Source of the DNA: Bombardia bombarda
Lineage: Eukaryota > Ascomycota > Sordariomycetes > Sordariales > Lasiosphaeriaceae
DNA length: 64,000 nucleotides
Direction of reading: 5' to 3'
NCBI GenBank assembly: GCA_030512295.1
Contig: JAULSR010000003.1
Coordinates: 1,302,001 to 1,366,000 of the forward strand
Part shown: positions 31,108-42,123 of the stretch, piece by piece
How positions within the stretch are numbered: the first letter of the stretch is position 1
How the letters are laid out: every line of letters begins with the position of its first letter
The notes under the pieces: model-generated
What the model saw: the letters and a program-made list of their open reading frames with translations, nothing else
What the model was told of the DNA's origin: nothing
Database searches by the model: none
Made by a program: the position numbers and the translations under genes

Positions 31108-33405
31108 TGTGCTCTGAAGTATGGCGGTCGAAGCTGTTGTCGTCAACGGATTTTATATATGTGAGTGTTGTTGATTCATTTGCTGGTGGCATTTCCATTC
31201 TGAGAGTTATTGCTGCGGCGGTGATCTTAGCTGCGTTCCTTGAAACTAAGTGCAAGGCATTTTATCGACGATTAAGAATCCCATTTGGAGACTATTTTAA
31301 AACCACTTTCAAGATCAGGCAGGTAATATACCTGGAACTGGAAGTTAGTCAAGTCCTATATCCGTACTGTGCAACGATAGGGCCACCATTGCGGCGCGGC
31401 TCTGTCGCAGCCATTCTGTGCCCTAGCTCTTGATTACAATCGTGGCTAGCTGTTGCAGCTGTATTTAAAATATACCGGAATACGAGGGGATTTACTCAGT
31501 ACCAGCCTGCACATCGACAATCTGAAAATGGACAGTCTTTTGGTGGGAATAGATATTTCATCGATAATCCGACTGGTGGCCATGGGGCGCAGAGTCATCC
31601 CCAACTGGTGAAAGGTTGCGTTTTCCAGCGATTGAAGTTGCCTAGTTCCGGCCTGAGAGTGAAATGTGGTGATACTCCAATAGATACATTCGCTGAAGTC
31701 GCTCGTGGACCAAGCTGCCGGTTTCGGGATCGGCGTTGGAGCGGCCTGTCAACTGAAGGAGGGTTGTGGCCGATCGATTGGGCTGTGTTGAATGCTGGCA
31801 GGAGCCAATGAAAGCCGTTGGGCAATTGCACCCAGGTGGCAGCGGCGCCATCTCAATCTGCTCCACCAGCTGCAATGCAAGCCTGCAGTGGTTCCCTGGC
31901 AGCTGGTGGGGTTGGTTGGCACTCAGCCTGAATCTTGCGATGCTTCCACGATTTTTTCCCTGCCGCCGTTGTCGTCACGACTTTTGACCGTTGGGGAGAT
32001 TGTGCTGGGGTTGCTGACTTGGCACATCTAAGGCGGGGTGGGTCTGAAAGAAATTAGTGGAAGGAATCGACGGCTCCCGTCACAGTCCAGCACCACAACC
32101 AGCACCACCATCTGCCATTGACGAACGGAAGGAAGGAGCCATCACAAGCCGCCTGCCCATCACAGGCCGTCGACGAGACAATTTGATGGCGATGCGGGTC
32201 AAAGGATAGAAGGTCCGAAATCAATGGCAGTGAAGGAAAGAAAACTTCTCACGCATTTCGGTTCGGCGCAATGCATGCCACCTTGCAGGGTGCATGCTGC
32301 GCCATTTCAGCCCCTGTTCGAAGTACTTCAGCGTCCTAGTGCAATCGGGACCAAACGGCTGATGATGCTCACTTTCGGTACTCCCATTGGGTATGCGTGC
32401 GACACCGTGGGTGTGTGCGCGCGCTGCGCAAAGCGTCCACCATGCTTCCGTTGCCAGTACTTCGGTGCAGTTGCACAAGGCAACGAATATCCACTTGCCG
32501 GAGAAAATAACGGTCAATTAAGAGACAGCAGCGGGCAGAGTTTGGCCGGAAATTTATCGCGACACAGGTGTTAGCCATTGGAAGGGCGACAACAGTCAAC
32601 AGCCCGTCCATTGAGACTGGAGAGTCGACACCAAGAGGGGATCCATTAGCCGTTGGAGTGCGTGACAAGGAAGGCGCCGTACCGTGCCGGATGCGCATCA
32701 AAAAGCATTACGTCGATGGTTTCCCAAACAGGGAGCTTCCGTTGGGGCAGTCGGGATCCAGGCAGAGCTTACAAGTTTGCTCTAGGTACATGTACCTGAT
32801 AACAAACAAGGTCTTAGCTCAACCCCTCCTTTTCTTCTCCGACAATCTTTTACCAAAGTCAGATATATTTACATTATCATTTAGCATCACAAAGCAGCAT
32901 CTCGGATTCACATCAACCCTATGATCTAAGCTTTTGTCGCCCTATCTCGACCTTTCAAATACCGTGTTTGTTGCTGTCGCACTAACAGGGAGGCAAGTGA
33001 CTACCTCAGACTGCTTCTGTCCGTTGACGTACGGTACCCCGCCCTCCAGGATGAGGACCACTCGGCGCGCTGCCCCGCCTTCCCTAGCTCACCCGCTTCC
33101 AAGCTTCCCAACTCCCATTCCACCTCCAATGTTTGCAGCTTTGCTTTGACATGCCGTTGCCGTCGCCGCAACTTACTAAAAGCAACATCATTCATCGTTG
33201 CTGACACCAGAGCTTTTGACAGAAAATCCAAGCGACCATACCCTCATCCCTTGGCTCGATCAACTTCCCCTCCGTTCCTCCAGGAGTCCTACCTCCAACC
33301 GCGAATAGCTACGCTTTTCGCAAACCCCAACCCCACTGCAGCATTGAATGCCGACGCTGTCTCTTTGTCCGCCCATCTACTAATCCTTCTTCAACCACCA
33401 TCACA
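31108..33405. other. Long gene-poor stretch upstream of tps1
   Basis: 2.3 kb with only short overlapping frames on both strands and no recognisable protein. The right part is presumably the tps1 promoter and leader: it is CT-rich from 32820 on and contains CCCCT/AGGGG elements (for example at 32634-32640 and 32824-32828) that match stress-response elements, which would suit a trehalose gene. That reading is inference from short motifs. Confidence 0.35.
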
Positions 33406-35096
33406 ATGCCCAGTACAACCGATGACGGCCCTGCGCCAGGCCGCCTTCTCCTGATCTCGAACCGACTGCCCATCACCATCAAGCGCTCCGACGATGGTCA
33501 ATACACATTCTCCATGTCCTCGGGCGGTCTCGTCACCGGCCTGAGCGGCCTGTCCAAAACCACAAGTTTCCAATGGTATGGCTGGCCTGGATTGGAAGTC
33601 CCCGACAATGAAGCTGGGCCTATGAGGCAGCGACTGAAGGAGGAATACAATGCGGTCCCAGTTTTCGTGGACGACGAACTGGCCGATCGCCACTACAACG
33701 GCTTTTCGAGTAAGTCGCACTCCTAAACCACGTGGGCGTCTGCTGTCATTCTCTGACAACGGGTCACACAGACTCCATCCTCTGGCCCCTCTTCCACTAC
33801 CACCCCGGTGAGATCACATTCGACGAGTCCGCCTGGGCTGCCTACAAGGAGGTCAACAGACTGTTTGCGAAAACTGTCGCGAAGGATGTGCAGGATGGCG
33901 ACCTGATCTGGGTGCACGACTACCACCTGATGCTGCTTCCCGAGATGCTGCGCGAAGAGCTCGGAGATACCAAGAAGAACATCAAAATCGGTTTCTTCCT
34001 GCACACTCCCTTCCCTAGCAGTGAGATTTACCGTATCTTGCCTGTCAGAGAAGAGCTGTTGCGCGGTATCTTGGACTGCGACCTTATTGGCTTCCACACC
34101 TACGACTATGCCAGGCATTTCCTGAGCAGTTGCTCCAGAATACTGTATGTAAATTATCCCGCCCGCCCCCACTGTATCGTAGCGAGGGTGACAACATGAC
34201 CAAATGCTAACCGAATTGTTAGTTCGACACCGACTACGCCTAATGGGGTGGAGTTCAACGGACGATTCGTCACAGTTGGTGCTTTCCCGATCGGAATCGA
34301 CCCCGAGAAGTTCGTCGATGGACTCCAGAAGCCCAAGGTCCAAGCGCGCATCGCCGCCTTGAAGCGCAAGTTCGAAGGCGTCAAGCTGATCGTTGGTGTC
34401 GATCGCCTCGATTACATCAAGGGCGTGCCCCAAAAGCTGCACGCGCTTGAGGTGTTCCTCACCGAACATCCCGAATGGGTCGGCAAGATCGTCCTGGTGC
34501 AAGTCGCCGTACCCAGCCGACAAGACGTTGAAGAATACCAGAACCTGCGGGCCGTGGTCAACGAGCTGGTTGGTCGGATCAACGGGAAATTCGGCACGAT
34601 AGAGTTCATGCCCATCCATTTCCTGCACCAATCGGTCGCCTTCGACGAGCTCACGGCGCTCTACGCCGTCAGCGACGTCTGCCTAGTCAGCTCGACCCGC
34701 GACGGCATGAACTTGGTCTCGTACGAGTACATTGCGACGCAGCGTGAGCGCCACGGTGTCATGATCCTGTCCGAGTTCACCGGTGCGGCACAGAGTCTTA
34801 ATGGCAGTCTGATTGTCAACCCGTGGAACACAGAGGAGCTCGCGAACGCGATCCACGACGCGGTCACGATGAGCCCCGAGCAGCGCGAGGCTAACTACCG
34901 CAAGCTGGAGCGCTATGTGTTCAAGTATACGAGCGCGTGGTGGGGTCAGTGCTTTGTGACTGAGCTTACTAGGCTCAGTGCTCAGGAGGAGAAGCCTGAC
35001 GATACCAAGCTTACGCTCAGGCATTTTGGTGATAGTGTGGCTGGCGTGGCTAATAAGGCTATTGATAGCATTGCGGCGGCGGTTAAGAAGGACTGA
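33406..35096 (+). CDS. tps1: Alpha,alpha-trehalose-phosphate synthase (UDP-forming)
   Basis: Exons 33406-33709, 33772-34144, 34223-35096; introns of 62 and 78 nt. Makes trehalose-6-phosphate from UDP-glucose and glucose-6-phosphate in the cytosol (GT20). The 516-residue length is normal for a fungal synthase without the phosphatase domain. Motifs: LLLISNRLPITIK and GGLVTGL at the N-terminus (sugar-phosphate loop), FQWYGWPG, LWPLFHYHPG, DLIWVHDYHLMLLPEMLR, IGFFLHTPFPSSEIYRILP, LIGFHTYDYARHFLS, PNGVEFNGR after intron 2, IVGVDRLDYIKGVPQKL and, at the nucleotide site, SSTRDGMNLVSYEYI. All intact. The start gives the typical MPSTTDD opening. Trehalose protects against heat and desiccation and T6P controls glycolytic entry in fungi. 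Confidence 0.97.
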
Positions 35097-36983
35097 TATC
35101 GGTCGAGGGAAAGGTCAGTCAGTCGGGAAAAAGGGATAGGCTCAATCGCTAGGACGTTGGAGCCTGAGGGAGGGTTTGCTGGGATTGCATTTGGAAGGAG
35201 AAGGGTTCGCATCATGCAAGTTAAACAGGGAATATCCTTTTCGTGGCAGAGAAGGATTATGGCATGGCTTTCAGTCCTTTCTTGCCAGACAGTGGTTATT
35301 TTTATTATTATGTCATGAGCACGGAAGGGCACGGTTTCTTATGAATAGCAATGTGGTTTTTTTTTAAAGGGGAACTTTGCGCATTGTTTTGACTTTCTTT
35401 CCTTTTCCTTTTGTGTTTTGTCCTGGCGCCCGGACGTTTTTATCGTTATTGCGTGATATATCTACAGCAGCAGTCCTTGGGAGATAGAGTATTGCATGCC
35501 ATTGGCGAATTTGCTGCCCGCGTTATGATCATCAAGCTCGGATTCGCCCAACATCTTATCCGGGGTTTTGTTGTCCCGTGATAAGGATGCATACATACAT
35601 GGTGAAAAGGGGGGAGGGGACAATAGGAGTGACATCTCATGATTATGAATTTGTGTATTCGATGTTGTGCAGTTTTGAAATCCGATGATGGTGTGAGGTA
35701 CTGCATGGCTAATAATTAAGTCTATTGTTAGGTAGGAAGGTATGATCCAAGGTAACAGACAGGTTTATCTGTAGCTTTCGCATTTAGAAACTTGGGCAAC
35801 AAGCAGCGCGATAGCGGCACAGTGCGAGATTGCTGTAATTGACAACCAATCATCTCGACGACGTAAAGTGTAAAATCTATATGAAAATTGCTACTAGATG
35901 CGGTCTTGCATAGAAATCTTTAACATGAGGAATCAACGTTTGGAATCAGTTCAAAGTGTGTTTATGCACAATGATCAAGATTTAGCAAGTCGAGGGTAGG
36001 CATGGATTAATTTACGTGATGAGTTAGATAATATCTTGGAATATATCAGATATCACTTGGACGACAACGAAAGCCATAAGCTTACGTACACGAGGTACAT
36101 TACCAACTATGGCTCAGTCTCCTCAGGACAAGTCGCATTCGTGGGGATCATGGCAGAAAGCGCACAGGCGATTCAAGCCTAAGGTCGTGTCACTGTTGTC
36201 AGACGCAAGCTAGCCCCACTCGTCACGGGATGGCAGGCTACCGAGGGCTAGTAGGGAAAGGAAAGCGAGGAAAGCGAGGAAAGCGAGGAATCCGATCGGA
36301 CTCTTGGCACAGCCAGTCACGCTAGACCGCATCCGGGGTCAACCAGCAAAACACCAAAGCCAACCATCGACGAAGAGCGTCTGCTGGCCAATCATGAACC
36401 ACCTTTTGTCTTCACCGTTGAGTAATGTATCATGGATAGTGGAACTCGAAACTTAACTTGCCCTGGGCCTGCCCCAGAATGCGTATGCTCTTTTAATGCA
36501 TCCCGGCGATGGCGACGCTCCCCAGATGCAAGATTGGGGTGTTGTGTGTTAGGGCACTAACTTATCTAGACGTGTTTCTAGCAACAAACTGTTAGTGAAT
36601 CCTCATTCACATCCACCCCTTTTTACACTTGCTTCAACAATGGGGACTTCACAACCACGTTCTCGACCGCCCTGCAGGCCTCCTGCCACCAATGAGCCTC
36701 AGATTGCCCAGCTCAAGCGGCTAGCAGCAGACGCATACAAGAAGGTCTTGGCTGCCCGTTTTCAAGCCACAAGATTGGCATCGAACCTTGGCAGACACCA
36801 GTCATCCACTCCAACTATTCACATGCGAGTCTAAGAAACAAACACGGATCTACTTCACATTAAAGTCTTGACGTCAAACCACTCCACCAACCTACCCTGA
36901 GAGAGCTGGCCACACCTTACTGGCCGATTTTCTTCACTCCCTAGGTCTGATCGCCAGCACAGCCAACGAGGACAACAACAACC
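35097..36983. other. Gene-poor stretch
   Basis: 1.9 kb. It contains a 9-bp tandem repeat (GAAAGCGAG, three copies, 36261-36287) and one short plus-strand frame at 36640-36834 (65 codons, opening MGTSQPRSRPPCRPP, then an Ala/Lys-rich helix), which I could not support as a gene. Otherwise nothing seen. Confidence 0.35.
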
Positions 36984-39083
36984 ATGTATCTCGCCTTCAA
37001 GTATGCCAAGCGAAAGTACCGCGAGGGCAATGAGCGGAAAGCCAACGACCGAGATGATGGCGGACAGCAACAAATGCTCGAGCCGACCTCCAATTATGCC
37101 AGTCCAGATGGGGTCATTACAGCGCCGGCGCCAGCAATAACATCCCCTGCCAGCAAAAAGGAGAAGAAAGAGCTCACACTCGAGGAGAGAGTAGAGCAAA
37201 AGAGGAGGCGAAACTACAGGTACAAGATCATCTTCGGCCTGATGGCGCCTTTTACCCTCCAGGCACTCGACACCACCATCATTGCTTCTGCGCTGCCGTT
37301 TATCGCGGCTGATTTCAGTGAGTAAACAATCCACCCCTTTTCCCCTCTTCCGCCACCAACCCAAATCCCCATCACTAACCCCCCATCCTCCCCCACCCAG
37401 ACGAAATCCCCCAACTCAACTGGATAATCTCCTCCTTCAACCTCACCACCACCGCCTTCCTCCCCCTGTGGGCCCAAATCGCAGACATCTTCGGCCGCCC
37501 CGCGGCCCTCTACGCCACCATCGCCATCCTCTCCGTCGGCTCCGCCATCTGCACCGGCGCGCCCACCTCCGCCTTTGGCGCCCTCCTCCTCGGGCGCGCG
37601 CTGCAGGGCATGGGCGCCGCGGGCATCAACATCTGCGTGCGCACGATCCTGGCCGACCGCGTCAGCCTGGCCGAGTACTCTACCAACTGGACCATCTTTG
37701 CGCTGTTTTCGGCGGCGAGCTACAGCGTCGGCCCGGTCGCGGGCGGCTATCTGACGAACGCGAGCTGGCGGTGGTGTTTTGGGATCAACCTGCCGGTGGC
37801 GGCGGTGGCGGTGGTGCTGGCGGTGGTGTTGCTGCGGGGGGAGCTGTTGGGCCCGCAGGCGCTGCCTGAGCTAGAAGAGAAGAGGCAGAGGCAGAGACAT
37901 CAGCCGAGGGAGGGGGCGGGGGAGGAGGTGTTGCTGGAGAGGAGGAGGAGGAGGAGGAACAAGGAGACGAGGAAGGGCCGGTTTTTGCTGAGGTTGGCGA
38001 CGATTGATTATGGCGGGCAGCTGTTGTTCCTGTGGGGGTTCGGGCTGTTGATTCTGGCGTTTACGTGGGCCGGGGGCACGTATGCGTGGAGCTCGCCGGC
38101 CGTGGTGGCGCCGCTGGTTGTTGGGCTGGTGCTGGCTGTCGCGTGGCTGCTGTATGAGCGGTCGATGGCGCCGGGGGGGTTCATGGCGAGGAGGTTTCCG
38201 CTGCAGAGGGCCATGATGCCGTGGCAGCTGCTGACGCAGAGGGATATTGGGCTGCTGCTTGTGGTTAACTTTACCGTGGGCGCGGCGATGTTTGCGATTC
38301 TGTACTTTATGGAGTTGTACTTTGCTTTGGTTGAGGGGCGCGATGCTGCTAGCGCGGGGGTTGCGCTGCTGTACTTTTTGCCTGGACTGGGTGGTAAGTG
38401 TGTTGGGTTTTCTTATCCCTCCTTGTTGGTCTTGTGGTTTCCAGAAAGCTGACAGAATACTGCTCACAGCTGGTGCTTTCTCGTCGTCCTTCTTTATCAA
38501 TCTCTGGCCGGGGCAGACGCTCCCTTGCCTCATCCTGGGAGGCGTCACGTCGGCGGTGGGCGTCACCGTGCTAGCGTGGGCAACTCACGCGCGGAATACC
38601 TCGGTGATCTACGGCATGATGGCTCTGACGGGCTACGGCGTTGGCATGCGCTTCAACCCCGGGTCGTTGCACGGCCTAGCCTACTTCCCGGGCATGACGG
38701 CTGCCATATCGTGCCTTGTCTCCTTTGCTCTGCCGTTTGGTGGCACTCTCACGTTGACGCTGATGTCGACAGTCTTCAACAATAGGAGCGGCCCCAACCA
38801 GTCGGACCCCAAGAGTGGCATCATGTGGGCCTTCATTTCCATCATCCCTATTGTGTGGATCGGGGTATTTGTTACACTCTTTTTGGGCAATGTGTGGATC
38901 TTGAAGGATGGCGCTGGACACGAAGTCGTTCATGGGCCGTGGCTTTGGAGTCTTTTGACGGGGAGGAGGTTGGAGAGGGTCAAGATCGTGGAGCATCAGG
39001 GTCCGGCTGGTGAGGGAGAAATAATGATGCAAGGAGTCGGGCCTGACAGGAAGGTTAATGACATGGAAGCTGGGCGGGTATAG
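36984..39083 (+). CDS. MFS transporter, DHA2-like (14 TM drug:H+ antiporter type)
   Basis: Exons 36984-37317, 37401-38393, 38470-39083; introns of 83 and 76 nt (GTGAGT, GTAAGT donors). A cytosolic N-tail of about 80 residues rich in charge (KKEKKELTLEERVEQKRRR) is followed by the first membrane helix and LQALDTTIIASALPFIAADF across intron 1. Typical MFS signatures follow: WIISSFNLTTTAFLPLWAQI, ADIFGRPAALY (motif A) and LLLGRALQGMGAAG, VGPVAGGYLTNASWRWCFGI (motif C region). A long charged loop (EEKRQRQRHQPREGAG, then poly-Arg) separates the halves. About 645 residues. It probably exports toxic compounds or metabolites at the plasma membrane; substrate unknown. It converges on the kinase-fold gene, 205 bp apart. 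Confidence 0.9.
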
Positions 39084-39288
39084 GATGTGTGACTATGGCG
39101 AGATGGGGTGTTGGGGTCGGTTGTCATCGAGCTTTCTACTTGAGGGTAGAAAGATGAGCTGTTATAAGCGAGCGTAATATAGATAGTATATATAGATATT
39201 AATTGATAGGCAGTTGACGGATAGGATACGAATGGTGTTATCGACCCCCACTTGAGCGATGAATACAAGAATGCTGTCTGGTGTCTGT

Positions 39289-40158
39289 TTACAAAAAGAT
39301 GCATCCGGCCATTTTGAAGACCTTTCTAATCCAGCGACGGATCTGGTCGTCGTCGACCTTAGCAAGATCAGAACGCTTGACGCTTCTTGTGTTGAACTGG
39401 TGACTACCTGGTACCTTGCCAGTGAACATGGTCCAGATGGTGACAGCCAGGGCGTAGTAGTCGTCAAAGACGGTCGGGGGTGGGATGCGGTCAACCTTAT
39501 TACCCGAGTCCCGTGGCCTCCTCGCTCTCATCGAAGTAAAATGCGTTTCAGTCGCATGGCAAGCGTTCCACGACTTGGGATCCTCTGTGATAAACTTGGC
39601 ACTGCCGTAGTCGACCAGCTTCAGACGGCCGTCCCGACCCCAGAGAAATTTAGAAGCTCTGATATCGCCGTGGACGATACCATGCTGGTTGTGTAGCTTG
39701 TCCAGCAGCAGAAACATCTCGAGCACGACCGCCTTTCTCTTGTCAGGAGCGACATCTGGAGGCATAAAGCGTCTGCCGTGGTCGATGATGACGGCCTTGG
39801 TACCCGCGGGAGAGCGAGACCCCTTCCACAGGACCCTGGTGCGAAGTTTCAGCGTCAGGTCGCCGGCGGCCTCTATGAGGTCGGCCTCGCGGGGGGTGAT
39901 ATTGGTCTTGTAGACAAGCGAGTCGCTGAATCTGTACAACAAACCCCTGGTGCCGATCATGGACGATATCCAATCCTCGGGTGGGTAGTCGAGCATCGGG
40001 TCGTCCTCCTCTATCGAGGCCGGCATGGCGGAGGCCGCCTGGGGCTTTGAGTCGCGCCGCGCACCTGCAGCTGATGGAGGGGGTGGGATGCGCGTTTGTA
40101 TTGGCAGGCCGAATCCATATCTGTTGTTCCTGTTGCGCGTGGGGGCTGTGGCGAGCAT
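39289..40158 (-). CDS. Small protein-kinase-fold protein, possibly inactive
   Basis: Intronless, 289 residues from the ATG at 40158. The N-terminal 45 residues are disordered and Pro/Arg-rich. The N-lobe is reduced, with VYKTNITPREADLIEAAGD (possible Lys and alpha-C Glu) and no clear glycine loop. The C-lobe shows the catalytic loop HGIVHGDIRASKFLW and the metal-binding DYG in LKLVDYGSAKFI, then FDDYYALAVTIWTMFTGKVP (alpha-F region). Two departures stand out: HGDIRASK has Lys where the Mg-binding Asn of HGDxxxxN normally sits, and DFG is DYG. The catalytic Asp is kept. It could be a weak kinase, a phosphotransferase-like enzyme or a pseudokinase. This compact form, with HGDI in place of HRD, is common in fungal genomes. 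Confidence 0.75.
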   Translation of the reverse strand: MLATAPTRNRNNRYGFGLPIQTRIPPPPSAAGARRDSKPQAASAMPASIEEDDPMLDYPPEDWISSMIGTRGLLYRFSDSLVYKTNITPREADLIEAAGDLTLKLRTRVLWKGSRSPAGTKAVIIDHGRRFMPPDVAPDKRKAVVLEMFLLLDKLHNQHGIVHGDIRASKFLWGRDGRLKLVDYGSAKFITEDPKSWNACHATETHFTSMRARRPRDSGNKVDRIPPPTVFDDYYALAVTIWTMFTGKVPGSHQFNTRSVKRSDLAKVDDDQIRRWIRKVFKMAGCIFL

Positions 40159-42123
40159 TATTGGTATGGCGGTATAAAACAGGTAAATGTGGTACTTGAT
40201 AGGTGTGCGGCGGTTGGGCAACTGATAGCCAACAAAGGAAAATGTAATTGTTCAAAACATCAAGCTGTTTGATCCCCATGAGCTTGGAGATGCGATTGTG
40301 TTTTTTTCCCTCCCTCGTTCTTGCCATTGCTGATTGAAGCGCCCGGGCATGAGGTCGCGTGTTGGGTGGATCGTGATGATGCGGGCATTGCAATTGCAGT
40401 GAGCGCTATGGACTTGTGCAGTGAGTGGCCATGTCGGTGGCTGGCCAGCTCCTTCCTCGGATCCTCCAGTTTCGCCGACAAAATAGTGAGCATCGAGATA
40501 AGACGGGCAGTCGGGCAGGCACGACCTGACGAAAAGCCGAAGCTCAAAAGCTAAAAAGCCACTTCTCAAAGCCAATTGCGCAATCCCGAAACCAGAAGGC
40601 ACCGGACCGAACCTTGGCCTTCCCCAGCAAATCACAGCTGCCCATACCCAAGTTAAGTTCAAGCCAACTGCTGATGGCGCTGCTGGTGCTGACGGTGTAC
40701 CTGTCTTCTTCTTAATACGCGTCAATTAGTTAGAAAGCAGAAACGGATCTAAAAACGTTGTCAGAAAACAAAAGGCCATAGCTGCGGCAGCTTCTTTTTG
40801 GCGTCATCTGTGTCGCCCGACAATTGCTTTGTTAAATCCTTCTGAATCCTCTAGGCGTTTTCCGACGGCACAGCAAAACCACTGCAAGGTTCCAGGCTGC
40901 GACGACGACCCGACCACCACCAGACCACGAGGCGACGTGGTACATACTGGAATGAGCTACGGCCTCCGCCTTGACCTCTATGCGCCCTTTCAGCTCGGCA
41001 GTCTGTCCAGTCATCTGCTGGCTAACGACACATGATGGCCGCTAAGGCAGAGATCAGTCTTGGTTCAAACGCTGTTATCGGTCAGGGCGACTCACCGAGG
41101 GCTGAGCTAATCTAACCAACTTGGGTATATGTTCTTTTCAACAGGAGCTGGGATCTTTACAGACAACGTCAATAGTTAACAGCCAAGGCATTTACTCACA
41201 AACGAAAAAGGAGGAACAAATCCGCCACGTGGCGGAGATGTTCCCGTTCGGATCATGATCCTTATGTCCAGCTGGGCGGACATGGAAGAGGAAAACCGTC
41301 TGCTTGAGACTGACAAATCCTACCCAAAAGAATGATGCTGACAGGTGCTATCGCAACCCTCACGTCTCTTGGCGGTCATCTCACAGAATCCTCTCCCTCA
41401 AGCCGAGCCAATATCATCACCTCCTCAAGCTGGAATGCGAACCGCCCCCAAAGATGCATCATGCACATGTTTCGAACTATTCCATCCACAACGGGTCTTA
41501 TCGTCTGCGCCGTGGTTCTTCTTTCTGCGTCCTATGATTCACACTTTCGCACACACTCGGCCTTCTGCGCCGCCCTTGGTTCTTTTATGGCCTGCGCCGC
41601 AATTCTGAGCCTTAGAGACCAACTTATGCGGCCAGTATAACCATACCCTCGGATCCAACAACCTAGAACTACACAGGCCTCAGACAGGATCAACCCTGGT
41701 CCGCATTGCTTGCCTATCATTGCCACCTAGGCCTGCTGGACCATATGACCGTGTACTACTGAGGGCTGCTGTCATCGATGATGACTTCTACGAGAAGTTG
41801 TAGCTGTAAGCCTCGTGATAGGCCAATATCCGTTGACTCAGATATGCATTGACCCGAACCTACCGTGGGCTATGCGTTTCTACAAGCACTCTTAGAAGTA
41901 AGTCTGGGGCTGCCTTCGTTCAAGTCTTGGAAGACTTTAGAAAACATAAGATGAAGACCCCTCCTCGGAGAATCCTTCACAGGTGAACTGTGCCATTTAT
42001 CCCAATACTGTTTCATCAACGTGGTCAACCCAGTCCTCCATCTACTGGTCTCCTGTGCGTCAGTCCACCCACCCCAGAGCAGTATTCATCTTTCGTTTCT
42101 TCGAATCTCTGGGACTGGTCAAG
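40159..42123. other. Gene-poor stretch
   Basis: About 2 kb. A plus-strand frame at 41332-41640 (102 codons) starts at an ATG and has two hydrophobic stretches (TGLIVCAVVLLSAS; FCAALGSFMACAAILSL), so a small membrane protein is possible, but nothing else supports it. I see no other gene, repeat or RNA. Confidence 0.3.

Noticed and set aside
31108..33405. A hidden gene in the 2.3-kb region before tps1
   Set aside because: Both strands were read; frames are short, overlap each other and show no domain or consistent splice signals.
37871..38566. 231-codon minus-strand frame opposite the MFS gene
   Set aside because: Antisense shadow rich in Gln/Arg/Pro; the MFS motifs on the plus strand are decisive.
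41332..41640. 102-codon frame with two hydrophobic stretches as a membrane protein gene
   Set aside because: Nothing beyond an ATG and hydrophobicity; overlapping frames of similar length exist on the same strand. Kept only as a note in the gap entry.
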